64,000 bases of DNA from positions 310,001 to 374,000 of the forward strand of contig NZ_JAQQKW010000002.1 of assembly GCF_028550395.1 (NCBI RefSeq), read 5' to 3'. This DNA comes from Asticcacaulis currens. GTDB lineage: Bacteria; Pseudomonadota; Alphaproteobacteria; Caulobacterales; Caulobacteraceae. How positions within the stretch are numbered: position 1 is the first letter of the stretch; every line of letters starts with the position of its first letter. The notes beneath the pieces were generated by a model that ran no database searches, was not told the origin of the DNA, and saw only the letters and a list, made by a program, of their open reading frames with translations. Positions 7,873 to 16,897 of this stretch are shown piece after piece. Position numbers and translations under genes: made by a program.

Positions 7873-10635
7873 TTAGAAGTTGAAGCGCAGACCGGCGACG
7901 TAGCGCGGGCCGAACTTTTCGAACTCGATAGGATAGATGGACGTGCCACCGTAACGACGGGCCCCCTGATTGCGCAGGTTCGAACCGTCGAAGAACCATT
8001 CGAGATTGTTGTTGATCTGATAACGCACCGACAGATCGACTTCTTCGTCTTCATCCCAGTAGATGTCGCCGTTGTCGGCCGGCATGGCCACACCGTTGAC
8101 AATTGTGCTGCTGCCGATGTCCTGAATCCAGGCCGTGCGGTACTGATAGGCCAGACGCACGGTCAGACCGTACTTTTCATAGATCAGTTGCAGGTTGTAA
8201 ACGCCGTCCGAGGTGCCCGGCAGGTCGGCCTTGCGCTCAGGCACGATCACCGGAACTGCCTTGGTGCCGATATTGTAGGCCGGGATGGTGATTTCGGAGT
8301 CCGCCAGCGTGGCCGAGGCCTTCACACCGAAACCGCCCATCCATTCCGGCCAGCCCAGACCTTCGACCAGCTTTTCGGCGCTTTGCGACGCGAACAGTTC
8401 AACGCCCGACAGCTTGCCCTTACCGCCGTTACGCAGGGTGGTGAGAATGTAGGATGAACGATCCGTGTTGCCGGAGTTCAGGATGTCAGAGCCGAAAGTG
8501 CCCGATTGGTTGAACAGCACGTCTTCCAGATCCTTGTGGAAGAAGCCCGCCGACAGGAAACCCGTCTCGCCGTAATATTCGAGATAGGCGTCAAAGCCGG
8601 TCTGCTTTTCCGGTTTGGCGTTCGGGTTACCGCCCGAGATCGTCTGATCGCCATCCTTATAGGTAAAGCTCGGACGCAGATCGTCATAGTCCGGACGAGA
8701 GGCGGTGCGGTTCAGCGAGAAGCGCGCCTTCAGACGGTCAGTGACGTTCCAGTTCAGGTGCACGCTCGGATAGACAAGCGTGTTATCGCTCGACGTATTC
8801 ACAAACTTCGACAGGGCGCTGGAATAGGCCTGGCCCTTGTTCTCAATGGACTCGACGCGGGTACCATAGACGATATTACCCCAGTCGAACTGGGTGGTGG
8901 CCATGATGTAACCGGCGGTCAGGAACTCCTTGACCATCCAGTAGTTATCCGCCGAGTAACCAGCCTGACGGGTGGCCGCACCTTTGTTGATATAGCTGTC
9001 CATCAGCGCGTTGGTGTACGGCTGGTTGGTGTAGCGGAAGGTATAGCCCAGCGGCTGACGGCCCTTATAGGGATCGTCGATGGCCAGATCCCCCCACGAC
9101 GGGATGGCGATGCCGTTGGCGCAGAAGGAGTTGGCGGGGGCACCCGAGGCCGGGCAGACGCCCGAAGAGTTGAGGCCCGACACGATTTCGTAGCGCTCGA
9201 CATTGTTCTTCTTGGTGCGCGACGTCGTCAGGGCACCGAACTCCAGCTTGGTGCTGTGACCGAAGACATCCGTTTGACGATCAAAGTCGATCTTGGCGGT
9301 CAGGGCCTGCGTATCCTCGCCGCCGGTGTCGCGACGGAACTGCTGAAGCAGCATGGGAAACTGTTCAGCGCTAAGAATGCGCTCGCCCTGGGTGCGAGCG
9401 GAGGTCGTGCCCGTGGTGCGGAACAGGCGCACCATGTTCTGATCACCGTTGCGGAAGTCATAAACGGCGGTCGGACGATCGGTGAAGGTCGAGGGGCTCT
9501 GATAGGCCGCCGACACCGGGGTGTCGCCACCGTTCTTGCCCAGCGTGTAGTTCAGGCGCCACGACACGTCGAAGCCGTACCAGTCGCGGTGCTCGCCGCC
9601 GATGGTCGAGGTAGCCAGGATTTCTTCGGAGTCACGATAGTCGATACGTGAGTTCAGACGCGCGCCGTAGGAGATGCCCGACTTGGGATCGGACGCGTTC
9701 TGAACCGCGGCCGTGTCGTAACGCACGCCGGCAGCATTGGTGCCCTGATCGAGACGCACGATCCAGTTGTCGCGCAGTTCGTCATCCTTGAACACAGTGG
9801 CGATCAGCGAGGCGAAGATGGTGTTCTTGTCGTCGAACCTGTAGTCGGCGCGGGTCGAGAAGGACGAGTTGTAGCGGGTCAGGCGATAGTTCTTGTATTC
9901 GAACTCACGCGCGAAACGGCGGCCCTGATCCGCAACCACCGCCGGCAGGTAGGGATCGGTTTCCCAGTTTTCCGTCGCCATGTTGCGGCGATAGTAGGAC
10001 CCCTGAGCCACGATGCCCAGCTTGCCGCCCAGGAAGATGTTGGAATAGACGAGGTTGGAGTCGATCTCTTCCCCCCCGCCCAGCGTCACATGGCCGAGCC
10101 CCAGCTTTCCGGTGATCTTCTGACCCTTATAGTCGAAGGCGCGGCGCGTGCGGATGTCGATATTGCCGGCGACGGTATCGCCCGGCATGGACGGCACGAT
10201 GGCCTTCTGGATCGTTACCTGAGAGGCGATAGCCGACGGGATGTTATCGAAACGCGAGTCGCGGCCTTCGGCGGACACAACCGACAGACCGTCGAAAGAG
10301 ATGGTCGCCCAGCGGCGCGGCATGCCGCGCAGGTTGACGTAACGGGCCTGACCCTGATCGCGCTCCAGACCGACGCCCGGCAGACGGCCGATGGCGAAAG
10401 CAATATTCTGATCCGGCAGGTTACCGGCATCGTCCGCCGACAGAACGCTGACCAGCGAGTCCGACTGACGCTGCGCCTTCAAAGCGGCCGCATCGGATTC
10501 CGCCAGCGGCTTGCGGGCCTTAACGACGACTTCGGTGACCTCTTCAGCTTCAGCGGCCTGCACGACGACCGGAACGGCCACAGCGGCGATCGGCGCCATG
10601 GCAGCCGTCAGCGCGAGAAACTTTTCCAATTTCAT
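7873..10635 (-). CDS. TonB-dependent outer-membrane receptor (Caulobacter/Xanthomonas type)
   Basis: A 920-residue outer-membrane beta-barrel that imports a ligand using TonB energy. It has a signal peptide (about 1-28), a TonB-box-like stretch EEVTEVVVKA, a plug domain with the family pattern NLPDQNIAFAIGRLPGV and YVNLRGMPRRW (about 70-180), a barrel of long aromatic-rich strands, and a C-terminal phenylalanine (LRFNF). There is no N-terminal transducer extension. It is divergent from a phytase gene, so uptake of phytate breakdown products, or of phytate-bound metal, is the best guess. The ATG at 10635 follows TCTGGGGATAG. Confidence 0.92.
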   Translation of the reverse strand: MKLEKFLALTAAMAPIAAVAVPVVVQAAEAEEVTEVVVKARKPLAESDAAALKAQRQSDSLVSVLSADDAGNLPDQNIAFAIGRLPGVGLERDQGQARYVNLRGMPRRWATISFDGLSVVSAEGRDSRFDNIPSAIASQVTIQKAIVPSMPGDTVAGNIDIRTRRAFDYKGQKITGKLGLGHVTLGGGEEIDSNLVYSNIFLGGKLGIVAQGSYYRRNMATENWETDPYLPAVVADQGRRFAREFEYKNYRLTRYNSSFSTRADYRFDDKNTIFASLIATVFKDDELRDNWIVRLDQGTNAAGVRYDTAAVQNASDPKSGISYGARLNSRIDYRDSEEILATSTIGGEHRDWYGFDVSWRLNYTLGKNGGDTPVSAAYQSPSTFTDRPTAVYDFRNGDQNMVRLFRTTGTTSARTQGERILSAEQFPMLLQQFRRDTGGEDTQALTAKIDFDRQTDVFGHSTKLEFGALTTSRTKKNNVERYEIVSGLNSSGVCPASGAPANSFCANGIAIPSWGDLAIDDPYKGRQPLGYTFRYTNQPYTNALMDSYINKGAATRQAGYSADNYWMVKEFLTAGYIMATTQFDWGNIVYGTRVESIENKGQAYSSALSKFVNTSSDNTLVYPSVHLNWNVTDRLKARFSLNRTASRPDYDDLRPSFTYKDGDQTISGGNPNAKPEKQTGFDAYLEYYGETGFLSAGFFHKDLEDVLFNQSGTFGSDILNSGNTDRSSYILTTLRNGGKGKLSGVELFASQSAEKLVEGLGWPEWMGGFGVKASATLADSEITIPAYNIGTKAVPVIVPERKADLPGTSDGVYNLQLIYEKYGLTVRLAYQYRTAWIQDIGSSTIVNGVAMPADNGDIYWDEDEEVDLSVRYQINNNLEWFFDGSNLRNQGARRYGGTSIYPIEFEKFGPRYVAGLRFNF

Positions 10636-10961
10636 AATCTATCCCCAGATTGTCCGCACGACATAGATGTATCGCGCCCGTGACGCAGCCAGTAGGCGCC
10701 GGGGATGACGAATGAGATACAGTTTTGCAAAGGTTTTGCGACACCGTCACATTCGTGGCTGAAGTGTGGCATTCCTGCATAGCCCATAGGACGGCATGTA
10801 TTACATCAGCCCTTTGGGTTTAAAAGAGCAATCCCATCTGAACTCGCATTGACGACCCTCAATGCAATCGTTTTAATTCTTGAAACAGACCTAAAAACGG
10901 GCTGCGCTTTTTCAAAAATCGGCTACAAGGCAGCGCATGAATTGTTAAAGGGGATAACTGT
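10636..10961. promoter_or_regulatory. Shared divergent promoter region, TonB receptor / phytase
   Basis: A 326-base gap between divergent start codons with no gene that I can support. It becomes AT-rich from about 10850, where the phytase promoter should be. I looked for Pho boxes (CTGTCAT direct repeats) and found only a weak CACCGTCACA at about 10742, which I do not accept. Confidence 0.5.
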
Positions 10962-12059
10962 ATGCTGCCGACCCGGAAATTTAAACTTTTTGCGACAATC
11001 TCAACGCTTTGTCTTTTATCCACCGGGTTGTCGGCCTGCCTGCACCCTGAACTGATCTCCGACTCCACCAAGATGACGCAGGGCACGGGGACCCCCGTTC
11101 TGGCGGCCGCGGAAACCACTGCGGTCGGCACCGTCAATCTGGACTCGGCGGACGATCCCGAAATCTGGGTCGATCCGTCCGACTCCAACCGCGTTGTGAT
11201 CTATGGCACCGACAAGAAGGCGGGGCTTTATAGCTACGACCTGAATGGCAAGGTGATCGACTTCCTGACCGTGGGCCCGATGAACAATGTCGATCTGCGT
11301 AATAACGCATTGGGCCTGCCGGTTGTCGTCGCCGCCTCTGACCGCGTCGGCAATGGCGTGCGTTTCTTCAAGCTCGATCCGGCCACGCTGAAAACGACGG
11401 ACTGGGGCTTTGCGCCGCTGGCTACGTCTGAGGCCTATGGTTTCTGCCTCGGCAAAACGACGGCGGGCGATCTGGTCGCCATCATGGTGGGCAAGAACGG
11501 CGACGTGGCTCAGGCCACGGTTGGCGTCGCTGCGGGCAAGCCGGTCCTGAGCGAAACCCGCCGCTTCAATGTCGGCACGCAATCCGAAGGCTGCGTGGTC
11601 GATGATGCCACACAGACGCTTTACATCGCCGAAGAAAACACGGCCATCTGGATGTACAGCCTCGATCCGGCAACGGGGGCTCAACGCAAGGCCCTGATCA
11701 GCCTGCCGTCGGACGTGCTCAAAGCCGATATCGAAGGCCTGACCCTGCTGCGTGACGGCCAAAAAACCTATCTGATCGCTTCGTCGCAGGGCGACTCGGC
11801 CTTTGCCGTCTGGCGCGTAGAGGGTGAACCCGCCTATCAGGGCCGCTTCTCGGTCTTCCCCGGTAATGGCATCGACGCCGTGACGGGTACGGATGGCGTC
11901 GCGGCCTTGGGCGGGCAGGTCGGTCCCTATGCCAAGGGTATCGTCGTCATGCAGGACGACATGGACACCGAAGGCGAAGCGCTTTCGACCCAGCGTTCAC
12001 GTCAGAATTTCAAGATCGTGGACTGGAAAGAGATCGAAGCGAAACTCGGCCTGAAATAA
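10962..12059 (+). CDS. Beta-propeller phytase (3-phytase), lipoprotein
   Basis: Releases phosphate from inositol hexakisphosphate with calcium as cofactor. The 365-residue protein has a lipobox LSAC (Cys26), so it is probably membrane-anchored. The six-bladed propeller is indicated by DDPEIWVDPSDSNRV, GTDKKAGLYSYDLNGK, GPMNNVDLR, SEGCVVDDATQTLYIAEE, KADIEGLTL and SSQGDSAFAVWR, which are the calcium- and phosphate-binding signatures of this class. The start has GGGGATAAC upstream. It is divergent from the TonB receptor, a pairing seen in other alphaproteobacteria, which suggests a phosphate-scavenging pair at the outer membrane. Confidence 0.92.
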   Translation: MLPTRKFKLFATISTLCLLSTGLSACLHPELISDSTKMTQGTGTPVLAAAETTAVGTVNLDSADDPEIWVDPSDSNRVVIYGTDKKAGLYSYDLNGKVIDFLTVGPMNNVDLRNNALGLPVVVAASDRVGNGVRFFKLDPATLKTTDWGFAPLATSEAYGFCLGKTTAGDLVAIMVGKNGDVAQATVGVAAGKPVLSETRRFNVGTQSEGCVVDDATQTLYIAEENTAIWMYSLDPATGAQRKALISLPSDVLKADIEGLTLLRDGQKTYLIASSQGDSAFAVWRVEGEPAYQGRFSVFPGNGIDAVTGTDGVAALGGQVGPYAKGIVVMQDDMDTEGEALSTQRSRQNFKIVDWKEIEAKLGLK

Positions 12060-12066
12060 AACACAA

Positions 12067-12093
12067 AGCCCCGCCAACCGGCGGGGCTTTTCT
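12067..12093 (+). terminator. Intrinsic terminator of the phytase gene
   Basis: A 9-bp perfect GC stem AGCCCCGCC (12067-12075) / GGCGGGGCT (12080-12088), loop AACC, then TTTCTT. Confidence 0.9.
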
Positions 12094-12094
12094 T

Positions 12095-12174
12095 ATACCA
12101 ACGGCCGAAGATGCTGACCGCATCCGGCCGTTGAAGGAACGATACCAAGAGTCATTTTCAATGACCCTTGGTAT
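12095..12174. repeat. Palindromic element with two hairpins, ends ATACCAA / TTGGTAT
   Basis: The 80-bp element is bounded by ATACCAA (12095-12101) and TTGGTAT (12168-12174). Inside are two hairpins: CAACGGCCG-aa-GATGC / GCATC-CGGCCGTTG (12099-12133), and ATACCAAG-a-GTCATT / AATGAC-c-CTTGGTAT (12142-12174, 3-base loop). The right end overlaps the first base of the proC stop codon on the other strand. It may be a mobile palindromic (MITE/REP-like) unit, or serve as the proC terminator; it has no T-run. Confidence 0.6.
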
Positions 12175-12974
12175 TATCCGAGTTCTTTGGAGCGTTTTTG
12201 TGCCGCCATCACCGCAGCCGTGACAAGTTCGGTCAGCCCCTGCCCCTCCCGCCGCAGTACCTTCAGCGCCGCTTCGGTGGTGCCGCCGGGTGAGGCGACC
12301 TTGCGGATCAGGTCTTCGGGGTCTTCGCCCGTCTGATCGAGCAGATTGGCCGCCGAAATCAGGGTGGCGCGTGCCAGTGTTTTGGCATCCGCCGCCGTCA
12401 GACCGGTTTCCAGCGCCGCCTGCTCCAGCGCCGCGACAAAGGCATAGACATAGGCCGGCCCCGAACCGGAAACGGCGGTCGCCGCGTCGATCAGGTCTTC
12501 GTTGTCCAGCACCACCGTCGCCGCCATCGGTGAGAAGAGATCGGAGGCCGCCTGCAAGGCCACGCCCTCCGACGCATAGAGGCTTGCTACGCCCTTACCG
12601 GTCGCGACACCGGTGGTCGGCATAACGCGCGCGACTTTCAGCGGCGCAAACACGCTGCTGAGGTCTTCGGTCCGCACCCCGGCCATCACCGAAATCAACG
12701 TCGCATTCGGGTTGAGGTTGCCGTCAAGAATTTGCGCCGCCCCGCGCCAGCTTTGCGGCTTGACGGCGATGATGACGGTGAAGGCGTCGCGCCACACTTC
12801 CGGCGACGGGTTAAGCCGCGCCCCCAGACCCGCATAGGCGTGGGCTTCTTCGCCGGGATTGAGGTCGAGAATGATCAGGTCGGACGGCGCGATATGCCCG
12901 GCCGCACGCATCCCCTTGAGCATGGCCGACCCCAGCGCCCCCGCGCCAATTAGAAGTATGGGTTTCGCCAGCAT
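12174..12974 (-). CDS. proC: Pyrroline-5-carboxylate reductase
   Basis: Last step of proline synthesis, NAD(P)H reduction of pyrroline-5-carboxylate in the cytoplasm. The 266-residue protein has the Rossmann motif IGAGALGSAML, AVKPQ after the second strand, the mid-chain VMPTTG, and the family signatures AVSGSGPAYVYAF and VASPGGTTEAAL. Normal length. It is last in a minus-strand group after ubiK and ybjN, though hairpins at 13008-13085 probably separate it from ybjN. Confidence 0.95.
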   Translation of the reverse strand: MLAKPILLIGAGALGSAMLKGMRAAGHIAPSDLIILDLNPGEEAHAYAGLGARLNPSPEVWRDAFTVIIAVKPQSWRGAAQILDGNLNPNATLISVMAGVRTEDLSSVFAPLKVARVMPTTGVATGKGVASLYASEGVALQAASDLFSPMAATVVLDNEDLIDAATAVSGSGPAYVYAFVAALEQAALETGLTAADAKTLARATLISAANLLDQTGEDPEDLIRKVASPGGTTEAALKVLRREGQGLTELVTAAVMAAQKRSKELG

Positions 12975-13007
12975 TGATGGACCTCAATAAATCTTGAATA
13001 AAATGCG

Positions 13008-13085
13008 AAAAATGCCGACGGGCCGCCCCGAGGCATTTTTCACCGTACAGACCACACAAAAGTACCCGAAGGGCAACTTTTGTGT
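13008..13085 (-). terminator. Two stem-loops between ybjN and proC
   Basis: ACACAAAAGT (13054-13063) pairs with ACTTTTGTGT (13076-13085) around a C-TTCG-G tip on the minus strand, and AAAAATGCC (13008-13016) pairs with GGCATTTTT (13032-13040), whose minus-strand 3' arm ends in a T-run. They follow ybjN and precede proC, so termination of the ybjN transcript is likely. Confidence 0.6.
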
Positions 13086-13091
13086 GAGCGA

Positions 13092-13625
13092 TTAGGCCTC
13101 TCCGATTGTCTCAAACAAGCAGGCTTCCAGCGCCGCTTCGGCCGTGGGCGCGCCCTTGAACAGGAAGTCGAAGGCCGGATAAAAGCGATCCACGGCTTCG
13201 GCGGCAACATTGATCATGTGCGCCGTCTGCACCTGACCGGGGCGTTCCATCGGGCTCGACAACAGGGTATGGCGGAAGACGATATCGGCGGGCAGACGCC
13301 CCGCTTCGCGCATTCCTTCTTCGTCCTCATAGATTTCAAAGTGGCCGAACCAGACACGCTGATTAACCAGCGACAGCAACTGATGGATCGGCGCCACCTT
13401 TGCCGGATCGAAGCGCAGGTCGAGCGACGAACACAGTTGCAGGCACTCCCCTTCCGGACGGCAGGAGAACCACATGTCGTGCGACTTCCACAAGCCCGCC
13501 AGCGAGAACAGCACCTCGCCATCGGGCGTCCGCTCAAAGGTCAGGCCTTCGTCGGTGAGGATGGCTTCGACCAGTTCGAGCGGGTCGGAAGTCGTGTCGG
13601 TATAATCAGCCTGAGGCAGGTCCAT
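13092..13625 (-). CDS. YbjN domain-containing protein
   Basis: A 177-residue cytoplasmic protein of the YbjN family (PF10722), which has a type III chaperone-like fold and no settled function; in enterobacteria it affects motility and stress traits. The usual alphaproteobacterial form is seen: the N-terminal LVEAILTDEGLTFERTPDGEVLFSL, the central WFSCRPEGECLQLCSSL and the C-terminal DRFYPAFDFLF. It lies between ubiK and proC, a neighbourhood common in Caulobacterales. Confidence 0.85.
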   Translation of the reverse strand: MDLPQADYTDTTSDPLELVEAILTDEGLTFERTPDGEVLFSLAGLWKSHDMWFSCRPEGECLQLCSSLDLRFDPAKVAPIHQLLSLVNQRVWFGHFEIYEDEEGMREAGRLPADIVFRHTLLSSPMERPGQVQTAHMINVAAEAVDRFYPAFDFLFKGAPTAEAALEACLFETIGEA

Positions 13626-13665
13626 GAGAGATACGGGTGTCCTGAGAGAGGTCCAGAGGGCGGGA

Positions 13666-13902
13666 TTACTCGGCCTTGGATTTGAGGCTCTGGATTTCCA
13701 GCTTCAATGCGGCGATTTCGGCCAGCATGACCTCCTTCATCGCCTCGAATTCATCGCGGCGGATAAGGTCCATATCGGCGACGAAGCGGTCGCCCTGGGC
13801 GCGGAAGGCGGCCTTGGCCTCGTCACCGGCGGCCTGAGCCAGAGACATGGCGCTGGTCGAGAGCTTGGCGAATTCGTCGAGGAAGGGGTTTTTCGACTGC
13901 AT
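13666..13902 (-). CDS. ubiK: Ubiquinone biosynthesis accessory factor (BMFP, UbiK/YqiC family)
   Basis: A 78-residue membrane-fusogenic helical protein that assists late, aerobic steps of ubiquinone synthesis in other proteobacteria. The sequence is an N-terminal amphipathic helix (FLDEFAKLSTSAMSLAQAA) followed by a predicted trimeric coiled coil (ALKLEIQSLKSK), the exact family layout. First gene of the minus-strand group; divergent from lgt. Confidence 0.85.
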   Translation of the reverse strand: MQSKNPFLDEFAKLSTSAMSLAQAAGDEAKAAFRAQGDRFVADMDLIRRDEFEAMKEVMLAEIAALKLEIQSLKSKAE

Positions 13903-14062
13903 GGGAAAATCCTTGCGGATAAAGGCCCGGAAAGAGCCTCAAATGAGTTGTCACACTGTGCGCATATAGTGCGAATGGCGACTGAAAGAAAGTTTTTCAC
14001 GATTCTTGCCCCCCTTCGATGATTCCTTTAGGTCATTGAATACAGTTCACAGGTTTCTGAGC

Positions 14063-14959
14063 ATGACCCTGCCCGACATTGATCCCGTCCTTTTGCACAT
14101 AGGGCCGCTGGCCCTGCGCTGGTACGCTCTGGCCTATGTTGCGGGTATAGCGGTGGGCTGGTGGTACCTGACGCAACTGATCCGCAAGGAGTCTTTGTGG
14201 GCGCCCTACCCCGCGCCCCTGTCGCGCGAAAACCTCGAAGACCTGATTATCTGGATGGCGCTCGGTATCATTCTGGGCGGTCGCATTGGCTATGTGCTGT
14301 TCTACGATCTGGCGCCCATCCTGAAAAACCCGCTGCAATTCTTCAAGGTATGGGAAGGCGGCATGTCCTTCCACGGTGGCTTTATCGGGGTCTGTATCGC
14401 GGGCGTGCTTTATAGTCGGCGTCACCGCATCAACCCGTGGACCCTGGGCGATCTTCTCTCCTGCGCCGCGCCCATCGGTCTGTTCTTTGGCCGCATTGCC
14501 AATTTTATCAATGGCGAACTGTGGGGCCGTACCACAGACGCCCCATGGGGTATGGTCTTCTGTAACAAATATCTCCTTCAGCAATATGGCGGTGTCTGCC
14601 CGGCTGGCTATCTGCCGCGCCACCCCAGCCAGCTATACGAGGCCGTACTGGAAGGGATCGTGCTGTTTGTCGTCGGCTATCTGCTGGTGCACGTCTGGCG
14701 CAGGCTGCGTCAGCCCGGCCTGATCATGGGCGTATTCGTTGCGGGTTACGGCCTTGCCCGCGTGCTCGTCGAATTTGTGCGCGAACCCGACGCCCAGATG
14801 CTGCCCTTCTTCAAACACGTCATCACCATGGGGCAGACCTTGTCGCTGCTGATGATCATTGGCGGCGGCATCGCCATCTGGCTGGCCCTGCGCGGCAAGA
14901 CCCTGCCCGCCGGATTTACGGCGACACTTGAGACGAAAGCGCCTGATGGCCTCGCTTAA
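14063..14959 (+). CDS. lgt: Phosphatidylglycerol--prolipoprotein diacylglyceryl transferase
   Basis: Inner-membrane enzyme that adds diacylglycerol to the lipobox cysteine, the first step of lipoprotein maturation. The 298-residue protein has seven predicted membrane helices and the diagnostic GRIGYVLFYD, WEGGMSFHGGFIG and GRIANFINGELWGR, which contain the phosphatidylglycerol-binding arginine and catalytic histidine. The ATG at 14063 is preferred to one at 14006 because homologues begin at the LPDIDP segment. The next gene starts inside it. Confidence 0.95.
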   Translation: MTLPDIDPVLLHIGPLALRWYALAYVAGIAVGWWYLTQLIRKESLWAPYPAPLSRENLEDLIIWMALGIILGGRIGYVLFYDLAPILKNPLQFFKVWEGGMSFHGGFIGVCIAGVLYSRRHRINPWTLGDLLSCAAPIGLFFGRIANFINGELWGRTTDAPWGMVFCNKYLLQQYGGVCPAGYLPRHPSQLYEAVLEGIVLFVVGYLLVHVWRRLRQPGLIMGVFVAGYGLARVLVEFVREPDAQMLPFFKHVITMGQTLSLLMIIGGGIAIWLALRGKTLPAGFTATLETKAPDGLA

Positions 14960-16019
14960 GACACGCCTGATCGAGCAGATAAGGCTCGAAGGCCCGCTGA
15001 CCATCGCCGACTATATGTGGGCCTGCCTGTTCGATCCGCAGGAAGGCTATTACGCCACGCGCCCGGCTCTGGGTGAAGAGGGCGACTTTATCACCGCGCC
15101 CCTGGTGTCGCAGATGTTCGGTGAACGCCTCGCCCTGTGGGCCATGCAGGCGTGGCAGGATATGGGCGCGCCCGCCAAGATTCGCGTCCTTGAAATCGGC
15201 CCTGGCGACGGCACGCTGATGAGCGACCTGCTGAGGACTTTTCGCGCCCTGCCCGCCTTTGCGCAGGCCGTCGAGATCGGTCTGATCGAGCCTTCGCAGC
15301 CTCTGCGCGCCGTACAGACGGCCAGACTGGGTGAGGTGCGCCACTACGACAGCCTCGACCAAGTGCCGACCGACGCGCCTCTGCTGATCATCGCTAATGA
15401 GGTGCTCGACTGCCTGCCGGCGCGGCAATTTCAATTGACGCCCGACGGCTGGTATGAGCGCTGCGTTGGCCTGCACGAGGGCGAGCTGGTCATCGGCCTT
15501 GTCCCCGCACCGCAGGATTTCACCGCCCCCTTCGCCGCCGAAGTGGGTCAGGTCTGCGAAGTCTCTCTGGCACAAAACCGCCTGATCGAGGCGGTGGGCG
15601 CGCTGATCCACGAGGCGACCGGAGCAGCGCTGTTTATCGACTACGGCCGCGACCGCCCCGAACCCGGCGACACGCTTCAGGCCCTCTATCGCCACCAAAA
15701 GACCGATCCGCTGGCCGACCCCGGCGCGCACGACCTGACCCAGTGGGCGGATTTTCCGTCACTGGCGGTGACGGCGCTGAATATGGGACTGGGGGTCAGC
15801 CAGATCACACCTCAGGGTGTTTTCCTGCAACGCCTCGGCATTATCGAGCGCTTTGACGAATTGCGCGCAAAAAACCCGGAAGACACCGACCGGCTGGCGC
15901 GGCAGGTGCATCGCCTGATCGCGGCGGAGGAGATGGGCGAACTGTTCAAGGTGCTGGCCATCCATTACCCCCGCGACCTGCCGCTGGCAGGCCTTGCGCC
16001 CATTCACGCCGAGGCCTAG
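14946..16019 (+). CDS. SAM-dependent methyltransferase, MidA/NDUFAF7 family
   Basis: A 357-residue class I methyltransferase related to mitochondrial NDUFAF7, which methylates an arginine of the complex I 49-kDa subunit. Seen: the N-terminal family signature GPLTIADYMWACLFDPQEGYY, GDFITAPLVSQMFGE, the SAM motif VLEIGPGDGTLM, ANEVLDCLPARQF, and FIDYG. A role in complex I assembly is inferred from the mitochondrial relative. The ATG at 14946 overlaps the last 14 bases of lgt, suggesting translational coupling. Confidence 0.88.
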   Translation: MASLKTRLIEQIRLEGPLTIADYMWACLFDPQEGYYATRPALGEEGDFITAPLVSQMFGERLALWAMQAWQDMGAPAKIRVLEIGPGDGTLMSDLLRTFRALPAFAQAVEIGLIEPSQPLRAVQTARLGEVRHYDSLDQVPTDAPLLIIANEVLDCLPARQFQLTPDGWYERCVGLHEGELVIGLVPAPQDFTAPFAAEVGQVCEVSLAQNRLIEAVGALIHEATGAALFIDYGRDRPEPGDTLQALYRHQKTDPLADPGAHDLTQWADFPSLAVTALNMGLGVSQITPQGVFLQRLGIIERFDELRAKNPEDTDRLARQVHRLIAAEEMGELFKVLAIHYPRDLPLAGLAPIHAEA

Positions 16020-16036
16020 TACAGCTTAGCCTTCAT

Positions 16037-16097
16037 ACCTCCCCAGTTTACTGGGGAGGGGACCGCACGAAACGAAGCGGAGATGCGGTGGTGGGGG
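16037..16097 (+). repeat. Dispersed intergenic repeat, copy 1
   Basis: ACCTCCCC-agtttact-GGGGAGGG, then GACCGCA...TGCGGT and a GTGGTGGGGG end. The same arrangement recurs at 22711-22772 and, inverted, at 38698-38743. Two hairpins per unit, REP-like. It lies between the MidA-type gene and pgeF. Confidence 0.85.
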
Positions 16098-16120
16098 CTC
16101 TTAATTTCACAGGCACTATA

Positions 16121-16897
16121 ATGACCCTGCCCCGTATCCTGCACCCGCTCCTTGACCTGCCGAATATCCAGCACGGCTTTTTCACGCGGCTGGGCGGCGT
16201 TTCACCCTTCCCCTACGAGTCGCTGAATGTCGGGCAAGGCTCCAAGGACACTCGCGACAATATCCTTGAGAACCGCCGTCGCGTCGCCGCCAGCTTTGGC
16301 CAGCCGGAGGCGCGTCTGCTCAACTGTTATCAGGTGCACTCCAAAATCGCCGTGACGGTCGATGGCCCGTGGCCAACGGAAGACCGTCCGGAAGCCGATG
16401 GTCTGGTCACCACCACCCCCGGCCTGATTTTGGGGGCTTTGTCAGCCGATTGCGCCCCCATCCTGTGGGCCGATCCGGTCAATGGCGTCGTCGGAGCCTG
16501 CCACGCGGGCTGGAAGGGCGCGCTGGGCGGCATGATCGAAGCCGAATACGCAGCACTTCTGGCAAAAGGGGCCGAAGCCCGGCACCTGCGCGCCGTCATC
16601 GGCCCCTGCATCGCGCAGGCCTCCTATGAGGTGTCGGCCGATTACGAAGAGACCTTCTGCGCACAAGACGCCGACAGTGCCGCCTTCTTTATTGCGGGTA
16701 AGACCGCCGACAAGCGCTATTTCGACCTGCCGGGCTTCTGCATGATGCGGCTGAAGCGGCTGGGCCTGACGCAGGTTGCGACCACGGGCCACGACACCTG
16801 CGCCGAAGAGGCCCTGTTCCATTCCAACCGCCGGGGCTTCCTGCGGCAGGAGCCGGACTATGGCCGCCTGATCAGCGCCATCATGCTGCGCCCCTGA
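16121..16897 (+). CDS. pgeF: Peptidoglycan editing factor PgeF (YfiH/LACC1 family)
   Basis: A copper/zinc-site protein of the former DUF152 family. In E. coli it removes wrongly incorporated amino acids (L-Ser for L-Ala) from peptidoglycan precursors, and it was earlier called polyphenol oxidase. The 258-residue protein shows the metal and active-site set: NCYQVHS, the ADCAPI segment and GACHAGWKG, plus the C-terminal HDTCAEEALFHSNRR. The ATG at 16121 is used; the longer frame runs into the dispersed repeat. Confidence 0.92.
   Translation: MTLPRILHPLLDLPNIQHGFFTRLGGVSPFPYESLNVGQGSKDTRDNILENRRRVAASFGQPEARLLNCYQVHSKIAVTVDGPWPTEDRPEADGLVTTTPGLILGALSADCAPILWADPVNGVVGACHAGWKGALGGMIEAEYAALLAKGAEARHLRAVIGPCIAQASYEVSADYEETFCAQDADSAAFFIAGKTADKRYFDLPGFCMMRLKRLGLTQVATTGHDTCAEEALFHSNRRGFLRQEPDYGRLISAIMLRP

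Noticed and set aside
8506-9651. 381-codon frame opposite the TonB receptor
   Set aside because: Shadow frame with no recognisable domain, internal to a canonical receptor.
10735-10760. Possible Pho box before the phytase gene
   Set aside because: Only one weak CACCGTCACA-like half is present; two CTGTCAT repeats at the right spacing are missing.
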